NCBI GenBank assembly: GCA_037176725.1
Contig: JAZBRS010000049.1
Coordinates: forward strand, 11,798,001 to 11,862,000
DNA length: 64,000 nucleotides
Origin: Posidonia oceanica
Taxonomy: Eukaryota; Streptophyta; Magnoliopsida; Alismatales; Posidoniaceae
Reading direction: 5' to 3'
Shown: in pieces, positions 20,495 through 31,132 of the stretch
Position numbering within the stretch: the stretch's first letter is position 1
Layout of the letters: every line of letters begins with the position of its first letter
Notes under the pieces: model-generated
The model's input: only the letters and a program-made list of their open reading frames with translations
What the model was told of the DNA's origin: nothing
Databases searched by the model: none
Made by a program: the position numbers and the translations under genes

Positions 20495-23069
20495 CTTCCC
20501 GTCCTCCCTTCAATGAAAAAAAAGGGGAGAGAGGCCAGACAGACCAGTGCAGAACGAATGTGAGCAATCTTCACCTTCAGAGCGAACCAGAGAGTGAGAG
20601 AGCGATCCCAAAAGCCAGAATTCCCAACTTCTTCCCCACCAGCCACTCCTTCCTCTTCTTCTTTGTCTCCTCCACTTCCAGAAGAGAAAGTGACCAGAGA
20701 GAGCGGTTTGGGAGTCACCTTGACATCCCGGAGAGAGACTTCAATCCCCCAGCCTCCTCCACCCAATTCCCTTCCCTTCTTCTGCCAAAAATCTTCTGCA
20801 GAACCTCTTCTCTCTTTTCCAGTAATTCGACACCCTTCCCGGCCTCCATTCTTCTCCCCCTTGCTTCCCCAATCTCACCCAACACCTGGCCTCCTTCCTC
20901 CAACATTTCCTAGCCATTCCACCCCACGAAACCACCTGAAATCTCCCAGAAACACCACCTGACTCCAACTGAAACCCAACTCCTTTCCTTCGGCAATTCC
21001 CATCACGCCAGTCCACCATTGCCTCCCAAAATCCACCCAGATAATCCCCAAACCATCTCCTTTCCAAAGCCTCCGGCCTCGAACCCAACCGCTCACCACA
21101 GACCAAGAATTCCACAACAAACACCTCAGCCTTTCACAGACCAAAATTTGACCCAACTCCCAAACCTCTTCCACGCCTTCCAGAACCCCTCTCCAAGCAT
21201 CCAACGTCGCTCGCCAGACTTCCAGCAACCTCCCGGAGGGCTCCATCCAAGCCGACGAGCAGCAGACACCTCCCCCGGCCTCCGGCTGTCACCTGTGAAC
21301 CCAAATCAGCCGAATCACCACCCGAGCTGCGAAGCTTCCGTCTGACCACCTGGGAAGCACCGGAGGGACGTTCTGAAGCCACTCCAACCTTCGCGAGCGA
21401 CGGACGACGCCCGCAGCGACCGGACGGCCTTCACCGGCGACTGCTGAAGCCGCCGACGTCGGGAGGACATCTCAGGCGCGGAAAAAGGTAACCATTGCTT
21501 CCCTTAGCTTCCTCTTCTTCTTCTCTTGCTTCCCCAGCCTTTAGAATAGTTTTTCCGGTCCTCCTGCTCCGTCCTCGACTCGCCGGACAGCGTCTCTTCT
21601 CCGGCGCCGGCTGCTGTTCCTCCGGACGCTCCGACCAGCAGGAAGGTCCCCGGTTGGATCCCTAAGCTCCGCACGGTCGCCGGTCACGCCCTCCGCCAGT
21701 CCCGCGCATCCTCAGCCTCCCCTGTCGGCGGCCACGAGCTCTGGAAGCTTTGTGCTACAGTGCTCGTCGCCGTCGACGATCAGCACTGTTCATTTATTTT
21801 TCTTCAGTATAGTTTTAGATGTAAATATTGCATGTTTAGTTTAATTTTTTCAATTTTTATACTTTAGTCCTTCTGCCATTTTATTTTTGCTTAGTTTCTA
21901 ATTAAATACTATGCTAAATTGCTGTTTTTATTTATGTTTTTCGGTATTTGCAATCTGGTCCATTTACTGTGCTGTGCTGTTATAATATTTTGCATTTTAG
22001 CCCCTCTGTTTTCGTTTTTTGCATGTAAGTCCTGCTCATAATCAGTGCATTTATTTGCATATATTTTACCATACTGCATTGCATTCTAAGTCCCTGCATG
22101 TTTCTGATTTTGCATGTAGGTCCATGCACTGTAGGAACTTAGCTTTTATTTTTAATTTTTGCATACTGCATTGCATATTTTACCTCCTAGTTTTGCATTT
22201 TTGCACATAGGTCCATTTTAAATGGACAGTAACTGTGCTGTATGCATTTTAGCTTATTGCATTGCATTTTTGCCCCTGTTTTTTTCAAAAATCACACTGC
22301 AGTCCTGTTATCTATTTTTTAGAGCATGTTTTCCATACAAAATTGCATTTTTAACCCCTGCATGATTTAAAAATCACACATAGGTCCTTGCATCTTTTGA
22401 AAAATCATGTGAAAAGACCATTTTGCCCCTAGCTTGCATCTTAGCTCCTATACTTGCCAAATTGCATGCAGACCCTCCACTAGTATTCCCAGACTCCCTA
22501 GAACCTTGTTTTCTGGAAAATTTGCATTTTAGACCCCAGTTTTTCCAAAATTGCTTTCTGATCCCTTTCTGCTTTCAAAACTTCTTCTAAAGCATACCCT
22601 CTTTTCAAAGCAGCTTTCTGAGCCTAGTTTTTTACAAAACGAAGCCCTGCTCTCTCCTGTTTTCAAAACCCTCTCCTGTAGACCCCTGTTTTCTGGAAAA
22701 TTTGCATTTTTAGCCCCTTTCTTTTTCAAAATGCTTTCTGAACTCCTGGTTTTTTCCCAGTTCCTTCTCTTTGCTTTTTCTTGCTTTTGCATGCATTCCG
22801 CATCCATTTAGTCTTGCATTTTAGCATCTTCTCGCACACACCAAGCACTTTTAGCTCCCCTTCACCTGGGAGGACCTTTTTGCACACCCCTAGGACCTCC
22901 TGAACACCTAGATCTGTTCTTCTCCCCTGTTCTGGCCCTCCTGCCTTGAAGCTGCGTTATCTTCCAATCCGGCCGTTGGATCTCCTCAAGTAAGCTGCCC
23001 AGGCGACCGCAGCGAGGCGCTCTTCAGCATGGACCAGACAGATTTCAGATCAGGCTCCCGGATTTCCAG

Positions 23070-23075
23070 GTATGT
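23070..23075 (+). promoter_or_regulatory. Candidate 5' splice site in E LTR
   Basis: TTTCCAG|GTATGT is a strong plant donor at the end of a non-T-rich block, and T-rich sequence follows. The 3' LTR copy is at 46335. A matching acceptor (TTCTGTTGTGTCAG) ends at 25627, just before gag. A spliced leader is inferred, not shown. Confidence 0.35.
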
Positions 23076-23539
23076 CCTCCTGAACCCCTGCATTGCATTC
23101 ATTTGCATGCCATTTACACAGTTTTCCGTGTTTTCGCTTTCTGTCTCTTTGAGCATGTAGAATAGGGTCTCCCCTTTCTGCTTGTATCTTCCAATCCCCA
23201 TTTCGCGTATTCCTGAGTGTTTTGTGTTGTGTTTTCCCTGGATTTATCATTTGATGTGACTTTTTTCCCCCTTTTCCACGATCCGATCGCATCGCGAGCT
23301 TTGGGCAGCGTGCGAGACACACCGTGGAACGGTTTAGTGGGAAACAGTTACAAAGAGGTGGTAATCCCTCCGTTTGCACACTCTCCCCTCCGTAGGTCTT
23401 CACACCTACTCTGAGCGGTCCTAAACGACGTCTGTTTTTACACACACGTTGTCTTGCCTCCCCTTTGGCCCCTTCTAATCTTTTTCTGCATTCTTGCATT
23501 TGCATGACTTTTCTGAGGTTTTTGCTTCGCTGTTTTGGC

Positions 23540-23830
23540 ACCGTTCCGCGTGCCTGCCCTTGTTTTGGCACCGTTTTGCGTGCCCATCTGTTTTCTTGCC
23601 TTATTCTGTATGCTGCCTCGCTTTCTCGCTCGTTTTGCGTGCCGGTTTTATTCTTTCGCTCCGTTTTGCGTGCCATTCTGTTTTCTCGTCTCGTTTTGCG
23701 TGCCTTCCTGCTCTCTTGTCTCGTTTTGCGTGCTGTCTTGCTTTCTCGCTTGTTTTGCGTGCCGGTTTCGCTCTTTTGCATTGTTTTGCGTGCGTCGCTC
23801 TTTTCTTGTCTAGTTTTGCGTGTTTTACGC
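23540..23830 (+). repeat. TCGTTTTGCGTGCC tandem repeats in E 5' LTR
   Basis: About eight degenerate units of roughly 37 bp share TCGTTTTGCGTGCC. The same array is at 46805-47095 in the 3' LTR. Confidence 0.8.
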
Positions 23831-24113
23831 CGTTTTCCCTTGCATGTCAATCGCATTGCATGGTTTCCTCGTTGTTTTGCTGTCTCGCCTGCATTTGCAT
23901 ATAGGGCGGTGATGCTTACTGCCTGGAGTTCTCACGGGTTAGGTTTCGCCTGGTCCGGAACACAGACAGCGTAGCTGAGCACTTAGAAAGCACGTCTACT
24001 TCCTTGCTTTGTTTCTTCCCACTTAGAGCACACCTTGAGCATTCATTCAGGCATTTATAGGCACATAGGCATTCAATCCTGCATTTTTCTGCGTATGCGA
24101 GCGTAAGCCTAGA

Positions 24114-24181
24114 AAGACCGATTCTCGGGCGTGTCGGGGGTGCCTAACACCTTCCCCGCGCGTAACAGGAGTCCTTACCCT
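24114..24181 (+). promoter_or_regulatory. Conserved LTR box (E 5' LTR)
   Basis: This copy carries AAGACCGATTC, GGGTGCCTAACACCTTCCCC and CAGGAGTCCTTACCC. It is the same box as in A, C and D. Confidence 0.8.
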
Positions 24182-24480
24182 GTCTTCTGGCCCGCAATGA
24201 CCGTACTGCCCTTATCCTAGGCTAGAGTCATCTCATTTGCATTTGTTTGCATTTGTTTTCCTTTGCATTGCTTCGCTTTGCATTCCTTGCTCGGTTTTGC
24301 GCGTTAATTCACGCATTTCCCCAGTTTTCCTTGTCTCCCGTTAATAGACATGGTGGCGACTCTGATTTGTCTTATCTTCCCTTTTTCTCCTCGATTTCAA
24401 GCGTTTTCGAGTTGAGCCTCTTCCTCGGATCCAATCGTCGCTAAATATAGCGAGCCTGATTCCGATCGGGATCGCTACAG

Positions 24481-24500
24481 TGGCGACTCCGCTGGGGACT
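24481..24500 (+). other. Primer-binding site of E (tRNA-Arg type)
   Basis: TGGCGACTCCGCTGGGGACT starts one base after the LTR end. It pairs with the 3' end of plant tRNA-Arg including CCA. Confidence 0.85.
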
Positions 24501-25810
24501 AGACTAGACTCCGGCTTTCGTTCCCGGCTTTTCGCTCGCTTGCTTTGCAGCTTTGTCTGCCTTGTGTGCCTTCTTCGCCTGTTTTGCTCGCTTTTCTGTA
24601 CAAACTCCTAGCGAGTTGCTTCGTAGCTACTTTGCTCAGGTTTTGCACCTCTTTTGTCTCGGTTTACGCTTTCTTTTGCCTGGCTTTGCTCCTTTGCCTG
24701 TTTATTTACTTATTGCCTTGCTTATGCTTCTATTTCCTTTACAGTCTGCTTACTTTTACCTTACTTTACCTTACTTGCTTATTACTGCTTTAATTCTCGC
24801 ACATTACATGTCTACATACTTTGTTTGGCTAAAATACATGCTTTTTGAACGTTGAATGCTTCTTTTACACTCTTGCTATGTCACTACACACGCACATACT
24901 ATGCTTACATGCTTTTTGACTTGATGAATGTTTCTTTTTCACCATCATATTCACAAACACTCGCACATGCCATGAACATGCCTTTTGTTGTGTTGTATGA
25001 TGGTTGCTTGCCATTTTGACTGATTTTCTTCCCTTTTGCACTTGCCATGCTTAGGATAGTAGAGACTTGTCTGCTTCCCCCATGGTTAACTAAAAAATGC
25101 AAGTAAAAGGAACTTCTAGGGGCAACTAGAGACTACAAACAATCCTTCACTCCCTTTGGTTAATAAAATGCGCAAGATAAAAAACTCTAATCATTTTGCA
25201 TAAGCATCATATAGGGCATGCATTCTTCTCCTCTGAGTCCACCTACTAGTCTGCGAAGGACGGTTCCGGCCTCTTGTTCCACTGCTTTGGGCGTGGCATA
25301 AGTTGGTCGGTCCGTCCCCTCCTTGTCCGGGGGTCATGTCGGTGTTAGTAGAGGGTACCACCCACGCTTTGGCGGGGTAGAGGCCACTAACGCACCACCC
25401 TGTCATTACCTGAGCTTTGGGTCGGGAGTTAGACAAGGGACCTACTTTTTCTAACCTGAGTCGGTGACCCGTACATCCAGGGATACCCGGAGTAGACAGC
25501 CTTGCTAGGAAACACTAGTTAGGTAAGGGGGGCATACTAGAAAGCATGCACATCATTCATGCCACTTAACTAACTCATTTGCATCCATCTTTTAGTTTCT
25601 AACCCTAATTTCCTTCTGTTGTGTCAGCGTGATCGGTAAGCGAGTTTCCCTTTGCCAGAGCTCGAGTATCGACCCTCGTTGACGCCCGTTTGCGACTTAG
25701 TTCATGACCATTCCCCATCTGAGCTATCCACACTTGCGACGATAGCTCCTCTTAGGACTCACCGCTTGAATACCCGTCGCAGCCCTGTTCTCACACGCTC
25801 TAGGTCAGCG
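24501..25810 (+). other. Untranslated leader of E
   Basis: T-rich sequence between PBS and gag, with short frames that I do not consider genes. It resembles the leaders of C and D, including an ATGCTTAGGATAGTAGA stretch at about 25047 that D also has (minus strand, about 59300). A likely splice acceptor ends at 25627. Confidence 0.6.
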
Positions 25811-28522
25811 ATGGCCCAGTACGTTAGTGAGCCTTCTTTTACTCCTGTCGCGGAGGGTGTTTCCGTTCTGGCCCCTCCGGTTGCTCTTTCTGTCCCTCTT
25901 GTTCCCCCTCCGATGCCAGGGTTTCCTCCTCTGACGTCTCTAGGTTCTCAGTACACCTCGGGACAGTGGCAAGCATCCCTTCCTCTGGATCCGGTCGCCG
26001 AGTCTATCTTGACGGCCGTTACTCGCGCTCCGGAGACGCCACTGCCCCCTCCGTCCCAGGGATACGTCGCTTTCGACATCCCTTCCACCGCTGCTGCGAC
26101 CTTTTCGGTAGAATCCTTCCCTCCCGGACAGTCTGTGTCCGTGCCACTTGCTTCTCAATCCCCGCCGGCACTGCACTTCAGCGTTCCCGCTGCCGAGACA
26201 CCTGAGGCGCAGTACCAGCATCTGATGGAGCTCGCCCAGAGACTGCAGGGCATGGCTCTATCAGTTCGTCCTTCTTCTGTCTCTGTCGTCCCTGAGGTTC
26301 CTCCGAGGCCAGTTCCTGCATTTCTTGCATCAACCTCTGCACCTCCGCCTCGACCATCATCGCAACTGCTCACGGTTCCGACGATGGGGGCCCGTCTACC
26401 GCCTCCTGCACAACACTTAGCACAGCATGCTCCACTTCCTTCTGGTGGTCAATCCTTTGGACCGGCTGGAGCCCAGTACCCCATTGGCTCGCTGTCTGGC
26501 ACCCCGCCTGTACAGCAACTGGTGCTCCGTCATCCTCCCCCTATTCCAGCACAGCATGGCATTTACTCTTCTCCTCTTCACCAAGTCCAGCATCCTGCAT
26601 ACACTCCTGCATACACTGTCCCCCAGCACGGATACGCCGGCCATCCCGTTGCTCCACCAGGCGACGCTATGGTAGATCCGGAGGAGCACTTAGGTGCGAC
26701 CCATTCAGCGTATGTGCTCACTACCCCTGCTGATCCCTCTCCTACAGCAGCAATCCCAGACCCCATCAATAATCGGATGGACGTCTTGGAGAAGGCACTA
26801 CGACTAGTGCAGGGTACTGAGCACCAGACCTACCAGTTCCGGGACCTCTGCTGCTTTCCAGAGGCGGTACTCCCTCCGAAGTTCAAAATCCCGGACTTCG
26901 AAAAGTATAATGGTAGGGGCTGCCCTGTAGCACACCTGAAGGCGTATTGCGGTGATCTCGCTCAGCTTCAGGCTGACGAGAGGTTGCTGATCCGCCTGTT
27001 CCAGAAGAGTTTGACCGGGCCAGCACTCAAGTGGTTTACATCGCTTGATATGTCAGCCATCAAGACTTGGAACGACCTCAGTCAGGCGTTCCTGGAGCAA
27101 TACTCCTTCAACCTCGATCTTGTCCCAAAGAGGGCGGACTTGATCGCTATCAAGCAGAACTCTGGCGAGCCGTTCGGGGAGTACGTCAGCCGCTGGCGCG
27201 CCCTTGCCTCTCAGGTTCGAGATAGACCCTCTGACGAGGAATCTATCGAGATCGTTATCAAAGGGGCGTAGCCGTCTCTCGGAGCTCTGCTTAGCATTCA
27301 ACCAGTCACTACTTTTGCGGCACTCATCAGAGCTGGAGCGCGCGTGGAGAGTTCTTTGCGGAGTGGCAACTTCCCGGCTCTCTCTGCGTTCGCTAAGCAG
27401 GCAGTGATCAACAGCAGCAGTGCCAACAGCAACGCCTCCAACAACAACAACAGCGGCAGCAGCAACAACCGCCCGAAGAGGAAGGATTCACCGAAACCCG
27501 CTGTTGCATTCGTCGATTCTCCTGCTGTGCCTGTTCGCTTGCCGTCTCGGCCTGCCCCAGCTCAGATGGTGTACGCTCCTGCACCTAGGAATCCGCACAC
27601 ACCGCACATCACTACCACCGCTAGACCGGTCTATCCTGCCGCACCGGTCCAGCAAGGCTCACACCCAAGGCAAAGAAGACCACCCGCTGAGAGGAGGAAT
27701 TTCACCCCACTGGTGGAACCACTCACGGTCATCTTGCCAAAGGTGGCATCGCTCCTGAAGTTCCCGGAGGTTCGTCCGCCGCCAAGCCCTCTGCCGCATT
27801 GGTTTAGGCCGGACCTCTTCTGCAATTTCCATCGAAGCGTCGGGCATTCGACGGACAATTGCTTCTCCCTGCGGAACGCAATTCAGGACTTGATCGAATC
27901 GGGAACGATTGTGATCGACACGCACGAGGCACCCACTCAAGCACGCACTCATGCACCTGCATCTCCAGCTATTCCCCTACATTCTGGCATCGTCCGCCAA
28001 CCTTTACCGGAGCACTCTTATCCGGGAGGGGCGGGAACCTCAGGCGTCCACTCTGTCTTTCCTTCTGGGCCTGCTACTTCTGTAGTGGACCCTTCTGATC
28101 TTATCTCTGACATCTCTGAGCCTTTCCCAGTCAGTCTCTATCTGGCGGCAGTTGCCGGCTCCGAGTCGGGAATCCATTTGATCCGACCGCGTGCCAGGCC
28201 GAAGCGCCCTCTCGCGCCTCCCACCGTGCTCCCTCAGGCTCAATCCCCTGTGCACCTTCTAGCTAGGGCCCAGCCTAGTTCCCCTATCCACCTTTTAGGG
28301 CGACCTCAGCCATACCTTCTAGGCAGACCTCAACCTACCCCAGCCTTCCCACCCCAACAACCATACCCCTTAGATAGACCTCAGCTACACCTTCTAGGCA
28401 GACCTCAACCTGCCCTAGCCTTCCTACCACAACAACCATATCCCTTAGACAGACCTCAGTATCCTGTAGGTCCCCCCTGTAACCCCTCCTGTGCTCGCAG
28501 CACGTGCTCCAGTCGTCATTGA
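25811..28522 (+). CDS. gag: Element E Gag polyprotein, interrupted by one TAG
   Basis: The first good ATG is at 25811 (MAQYVSEPSF); the frame is open from further upstream without an ATG. A proline/serine-rich N-terminal third is followed by a retrotransposon Gag domain at about 26838-27240, with FPEAVLPPKFKIPDFEKYNG and later LKWFTSLD and FLEQYSFNLDL. TAG at 27269-27271 interrupts the frame, and it continues in the same frame with Gag-like sequence. A zinc-knuckle-like CNFHRSVGHSTDNC is at 27821-27862, then proline-rich repeats (RPQP, PQQPYPLDRPQ). At a run of six C near 28467-28474 the coding signal shifts to the protease frame. Gag would form the particle that packages E RNA. D carries a damaged homologue at 56070-58593. 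Confidence 0.85.
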
Positions 28523-30962
28523 TTTGACCATGGACACCCATCGCGTCCCTTACAGCTACGCCACAGAAATGTGCGTGGAAGTAACGCGATCGGGGAGGGT
28601 TTATAGGCCCCCAGTGCCGGCAACTAGGCCAACTCACCCTAGACCTGTTATGCCCCCACCCTCAAGCCAACCCATAGCAGATCCAACTCCAGATCAGCCT
28701 GTAGTTAGCCAAATCCCTACCCAGCCTGTAGTAACCCAGCTTCCTTCCACTACCCCCTTAGAACCTGCTAGAACCACTCCTCCAGCTGCTAGGAGAAGCC
28801 AACCCAAAGCAGACCTAACCTCCCAGCTTAAGAAGGTCAAAGTCGACATCTCCATCTGGGATTTGATCCACACTTCTGCCGAGCACCGCGAGGCTTTTCT
28901 TCGCGTGTTCCAGGCTGCTCGTGTGTCCCAGTCCATTGAGCCTTCTGCCTTGGAGAGCATGGTTGGGTTAATCGCGGAGCCCCAGGTCATCTCTTTTACA
29001 AGCGATGAGCTGCCTCCGGCAGGGATTAATCATAACCAGCCCCTATTCGTCACGGTGCAGTTCAAAAACTTCCGCATTCCCCTAACACTGGTTGATAATG
29101 GGTCAGGCCTTAACGTCTGCCCCTTGCGTACAACAACCAAGCTCGGATTCAAAGCCGAGGATATCACGCCAGCCGTGAAGGGAATGACTGCTTCTGACAA
29201 CACTCACCATGACGCTCTAGGGATTCTGATTATCCCTCTGGCTATCGGTCCGGTCGTCTTCGACGTAGAATTCTATGTCGTCGACTTGAAGCCTAACTTC
29301 AATCTTCTGCTTGGGCGCCCTTGGCTCCACAAGCATCAGGTCCTTCCTTCGACCCTCCATCGAATGATAAAGTACCGTCGTGGCGATGATGTCATTGTCG
29401 TCATGGCGGAGAACTTTGAGAAGGAGCGGATTGAAGCAGTCTCTCCCGTGTCTTCGCAATCTATCCCATTTGACCCCGAGACTTCTGAAGCCCTCTATCG
29501 CGTTAACCGGTGCAAGCCAGTTAACTTCGTTCCTGATCTTGAACGTGTCAACTCCTTGACCGTTCATAGCAACCCCTTTCGAATGGTCGAGAATGTATGT
29601 CACAGGTGGGGTTACGTAAAGGGTACGCCACTCGGGCGTCACGGCCAAGGGATCGCGGAGTCGATCGTAGCAGTGGAGCGAAGGAAGTCTGAAGGTCTCG
29701 GCTACGAACCAAAGCTCAACGAAGATCACTGCTTCCAACTCAAAGATCGTGCACCAGCCATCCCCAGAGACCTCACTAACTTTACCAGTGCAGGAATTCT
29801 GGGATCAACCGACTACCAAGCCACAGCGCCGGCGGAGGATTGGGTGTGTGTTGAGGACTACTATTCGGATGAGGAGCAGTCTGATGCAACAGAGGCAGTC
29901 CCAATCAACTCAGTAGAAACAGTGGTCAGAGCAGAGGCCCCACAGTCAGTCTATTTAGCTCTCCCTCTGGCAGAAACAACAGGCAGCTCAGCAGGCCCTG
30001 TGGCAGATTCAAGTTCTCATCCTTTTGCAGCCACGACAGTTCTCCAGCAACAGTCAGCAGCAGTGCAGGAGTCAGAGACACTCCTCTTGACAAAACCAAG
30101 TATGCTACCAGCGGTCACAGCAACATCAGTGCCACTGCCCCCATCTTTGGAGGGGCAGTCTATCAACTCAGTCAACAGCGTGGCCCAGCCCGCTCCTTCA
30201 GCATCATCTTCAGGAATGCAGCTGGCGCAGTCCGCTCCGCATTCTCCTGACAACCAGCAGCAGCTCTCATGGCAAGACTCTATGGCGTCAGAAGCTGCGC
30301 TCTCTCAGTTACGGCCCGATACAAAAGGCCAACTGAGCACTACATTCTCCGGGCCCTTGAGCCCTCCAAAGAGCACCCATGCTTATTCTCCGACAGTGAC
30401 CCTGGAAGCTTATTCATCAGTAGCACCGCTGGCCTGTCTATTTGGGCCTTCTACATCAGAACTGCCATCGGCGGACACGCCCGTGAACCAGATCATGCAA
30501 ATTCCAAGGGCAGCAATCCGTCTTGCAGCCGGGCCAGTGCCACAGGCCCCCGGCGCCTACTACGTCGACTCCCCCTCAGACGAAGAAGAAGGAGTGGCGA
30601 TAGAAGCCCAGGTCGATTCTTGGATGTCTGACTTAGAGCTACTCTATCAAGAACAGATCAAGTCGATAGCAGAAGACCTGGCAGATCATCAAGCTGCAGA
30701 AAGGAAAGGGAAAGCCGTGGTTACGGACCCTCCTCTGCAAGAGGACCATGCCTCTGTCATGGTCTTAGAAGACTCAGCAGCGCCGGACTCCCCTAGACCA
30801 GATGAGCTCATCACTCTTCAACCAGAAAGCGGGTCTAGGTGGTTTGTGCAATCCATGCCTCACCTGAGCAATGCATCGAGCGGCAGTGACCAGATCAGCC
30901 GCCAGTCCGGCATATCCCCCACAAGCGCATTAGAAGACCCAGAGGGGGAGCATCAGCAGTAG
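28491..30962 (+). CDS. pro: Element E protease region
   Basis: An aspartic protease of the retroviral type is recognised by LTLVDNGSGLNVCPL, with the catalytic Asp codon at 29094, and by NLLLGRPWLH further on (29310-29335). The sequence DNGSG in place of DTG/DSG is usual in Ogre/Tat proteins. A G-patch-like stretch (KGTPLGRHGQGIAE...GLGYEP) is at 29617-29710. The rest is a long, low-complexity linker rich in Ser, Pro and Gln. The frame ends at TAG 30960-30962. The coding signal moves to the pol frame a few codons earlier, at the G5 run 30944-30948. The 5' end likewise joins gag at a C6 run, so gag-pro-pol was probably one frame. Confidence 0.85.
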   Translation: MLAARAPVVIDLTMDTHRVPYSYATEMCVEVTRSGRVYRPPVPATRPTHPRPVMPPPSSQPIADPTPDQPVVSQIPTQPVVTQLPSTTPLEPARTTPPAARRSQPKADLTSQLKKVKVDISIWDLIHTSAEHREAFLRVFQAARVSQSIEPSALESMVGLIAEPQVISFTSDELPPAGINHNQPLFVTVQFKNFRIPLTLVDNGSGLNVCPLRTTTKLGFKAEDITPAVKGMTASDNTHHDALGILIIPLAIGPVVFDVEFYVVDLKPNFNLLLGRPWLHKHQVLPSTLHRMIKYRRGDDVIVVMAENFEKERIEAVSPVSSQSIPFDPETSEALYRVNRCKPVNFVPDLERVNSLTVHSNPFRMVENVCHRWGYVKGTPLGRHGQGIAESIVAVERRKSEGLGYEPKLNEDHCFQLKDRAPAIPRDLTNFTSAGILGSTDYQATAPAEDWVCVEDYYSDEEQSDATEAVPINSVETVVRAEAPQSVYLALPLAETTGSSAGPVADSSSHPFAATTVLQQQSAAVQESETLLLTKPSMLPAVTATSVPLPPSLEGQSINSVNSVAQPAPSASSSGMQLAQSAPHSPDNQQQLSWQDSMASEAALSQLRPDTKGQLSTTFSGPLSPPKSTHAYSPTVTLEAYSSVAPLACLFGPSTSELPSADTPVNQIMQIPRAAIRLAAGPVPQAPGAYYVDSPSDEEEGVAIEAQVDSWMSDLELLYQEQIKSIAEDLADHQAAERKGKAVVTDPPLQEDHASVMVLEDSAAPDSPRPDELITLQPESGSRWFVQSMPHLSNASSGSDQISRQSGISPTSALEDPEGEHQQ

Positions 30963-31132
30963 ATGCAGCAGCAGCAGAGCAGAATGTCTCAACAGCCTCA
31001 GCAGCACAATCGGCAGAGCAGTCAGCAGTATCAGCAGCAGAGTCAGTTGAGCCCTCAGCAGAATCAGCAGAGCACTCAGCAAAGCTAGTCAGGCCAGAGC
31101 AAACAGCAGGAGGAGTTGCTGGAACGGAGGTC

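Larger units (their letters stand above)
18607..24479 (+). repeat. 5' LTR of element E (5873 bp)
   Basis: The LTR starts TGTTGACACCCC and ends CGCTACA. It has a first half with AAACCCTAACCCTAA telo-box-like sequence, a long A-rich stretch (19320-20060), a TATA box, and a GC-rich leader-like section. A T-rich section full of TTTTGCAT follows, then TCGTTTTGCGTGCC repeats and the conserved box. In the 3' LTR a proline/serine-rich frame (43825-44610) has no ATG start and is cut by TAG at the matching place here, so I do not call it a gene. Confidence 0.92.

Noticed and set aside
20173..21380. Several overlapping open frames on both strands in the GC-rich part of E LTR
   Set aside because: Frames on both strands are open because of base composition and few stop-prone triplets; none has a domain or conserved start.
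23465..23974. Membrane-protein-like frames in E LTR (also 46730-47239)
   Set aside because: Hydrophobic residues come from TTT/CTT-rich minisatellite DNA; overlapping frames are open as well.
24481..24500. tRNA-Arg gene fragment
   Set aside because: Only about 18 bases complementary to the tRNA 3' end are present, in the right place for a primer-binding site; no tRNA gene body.
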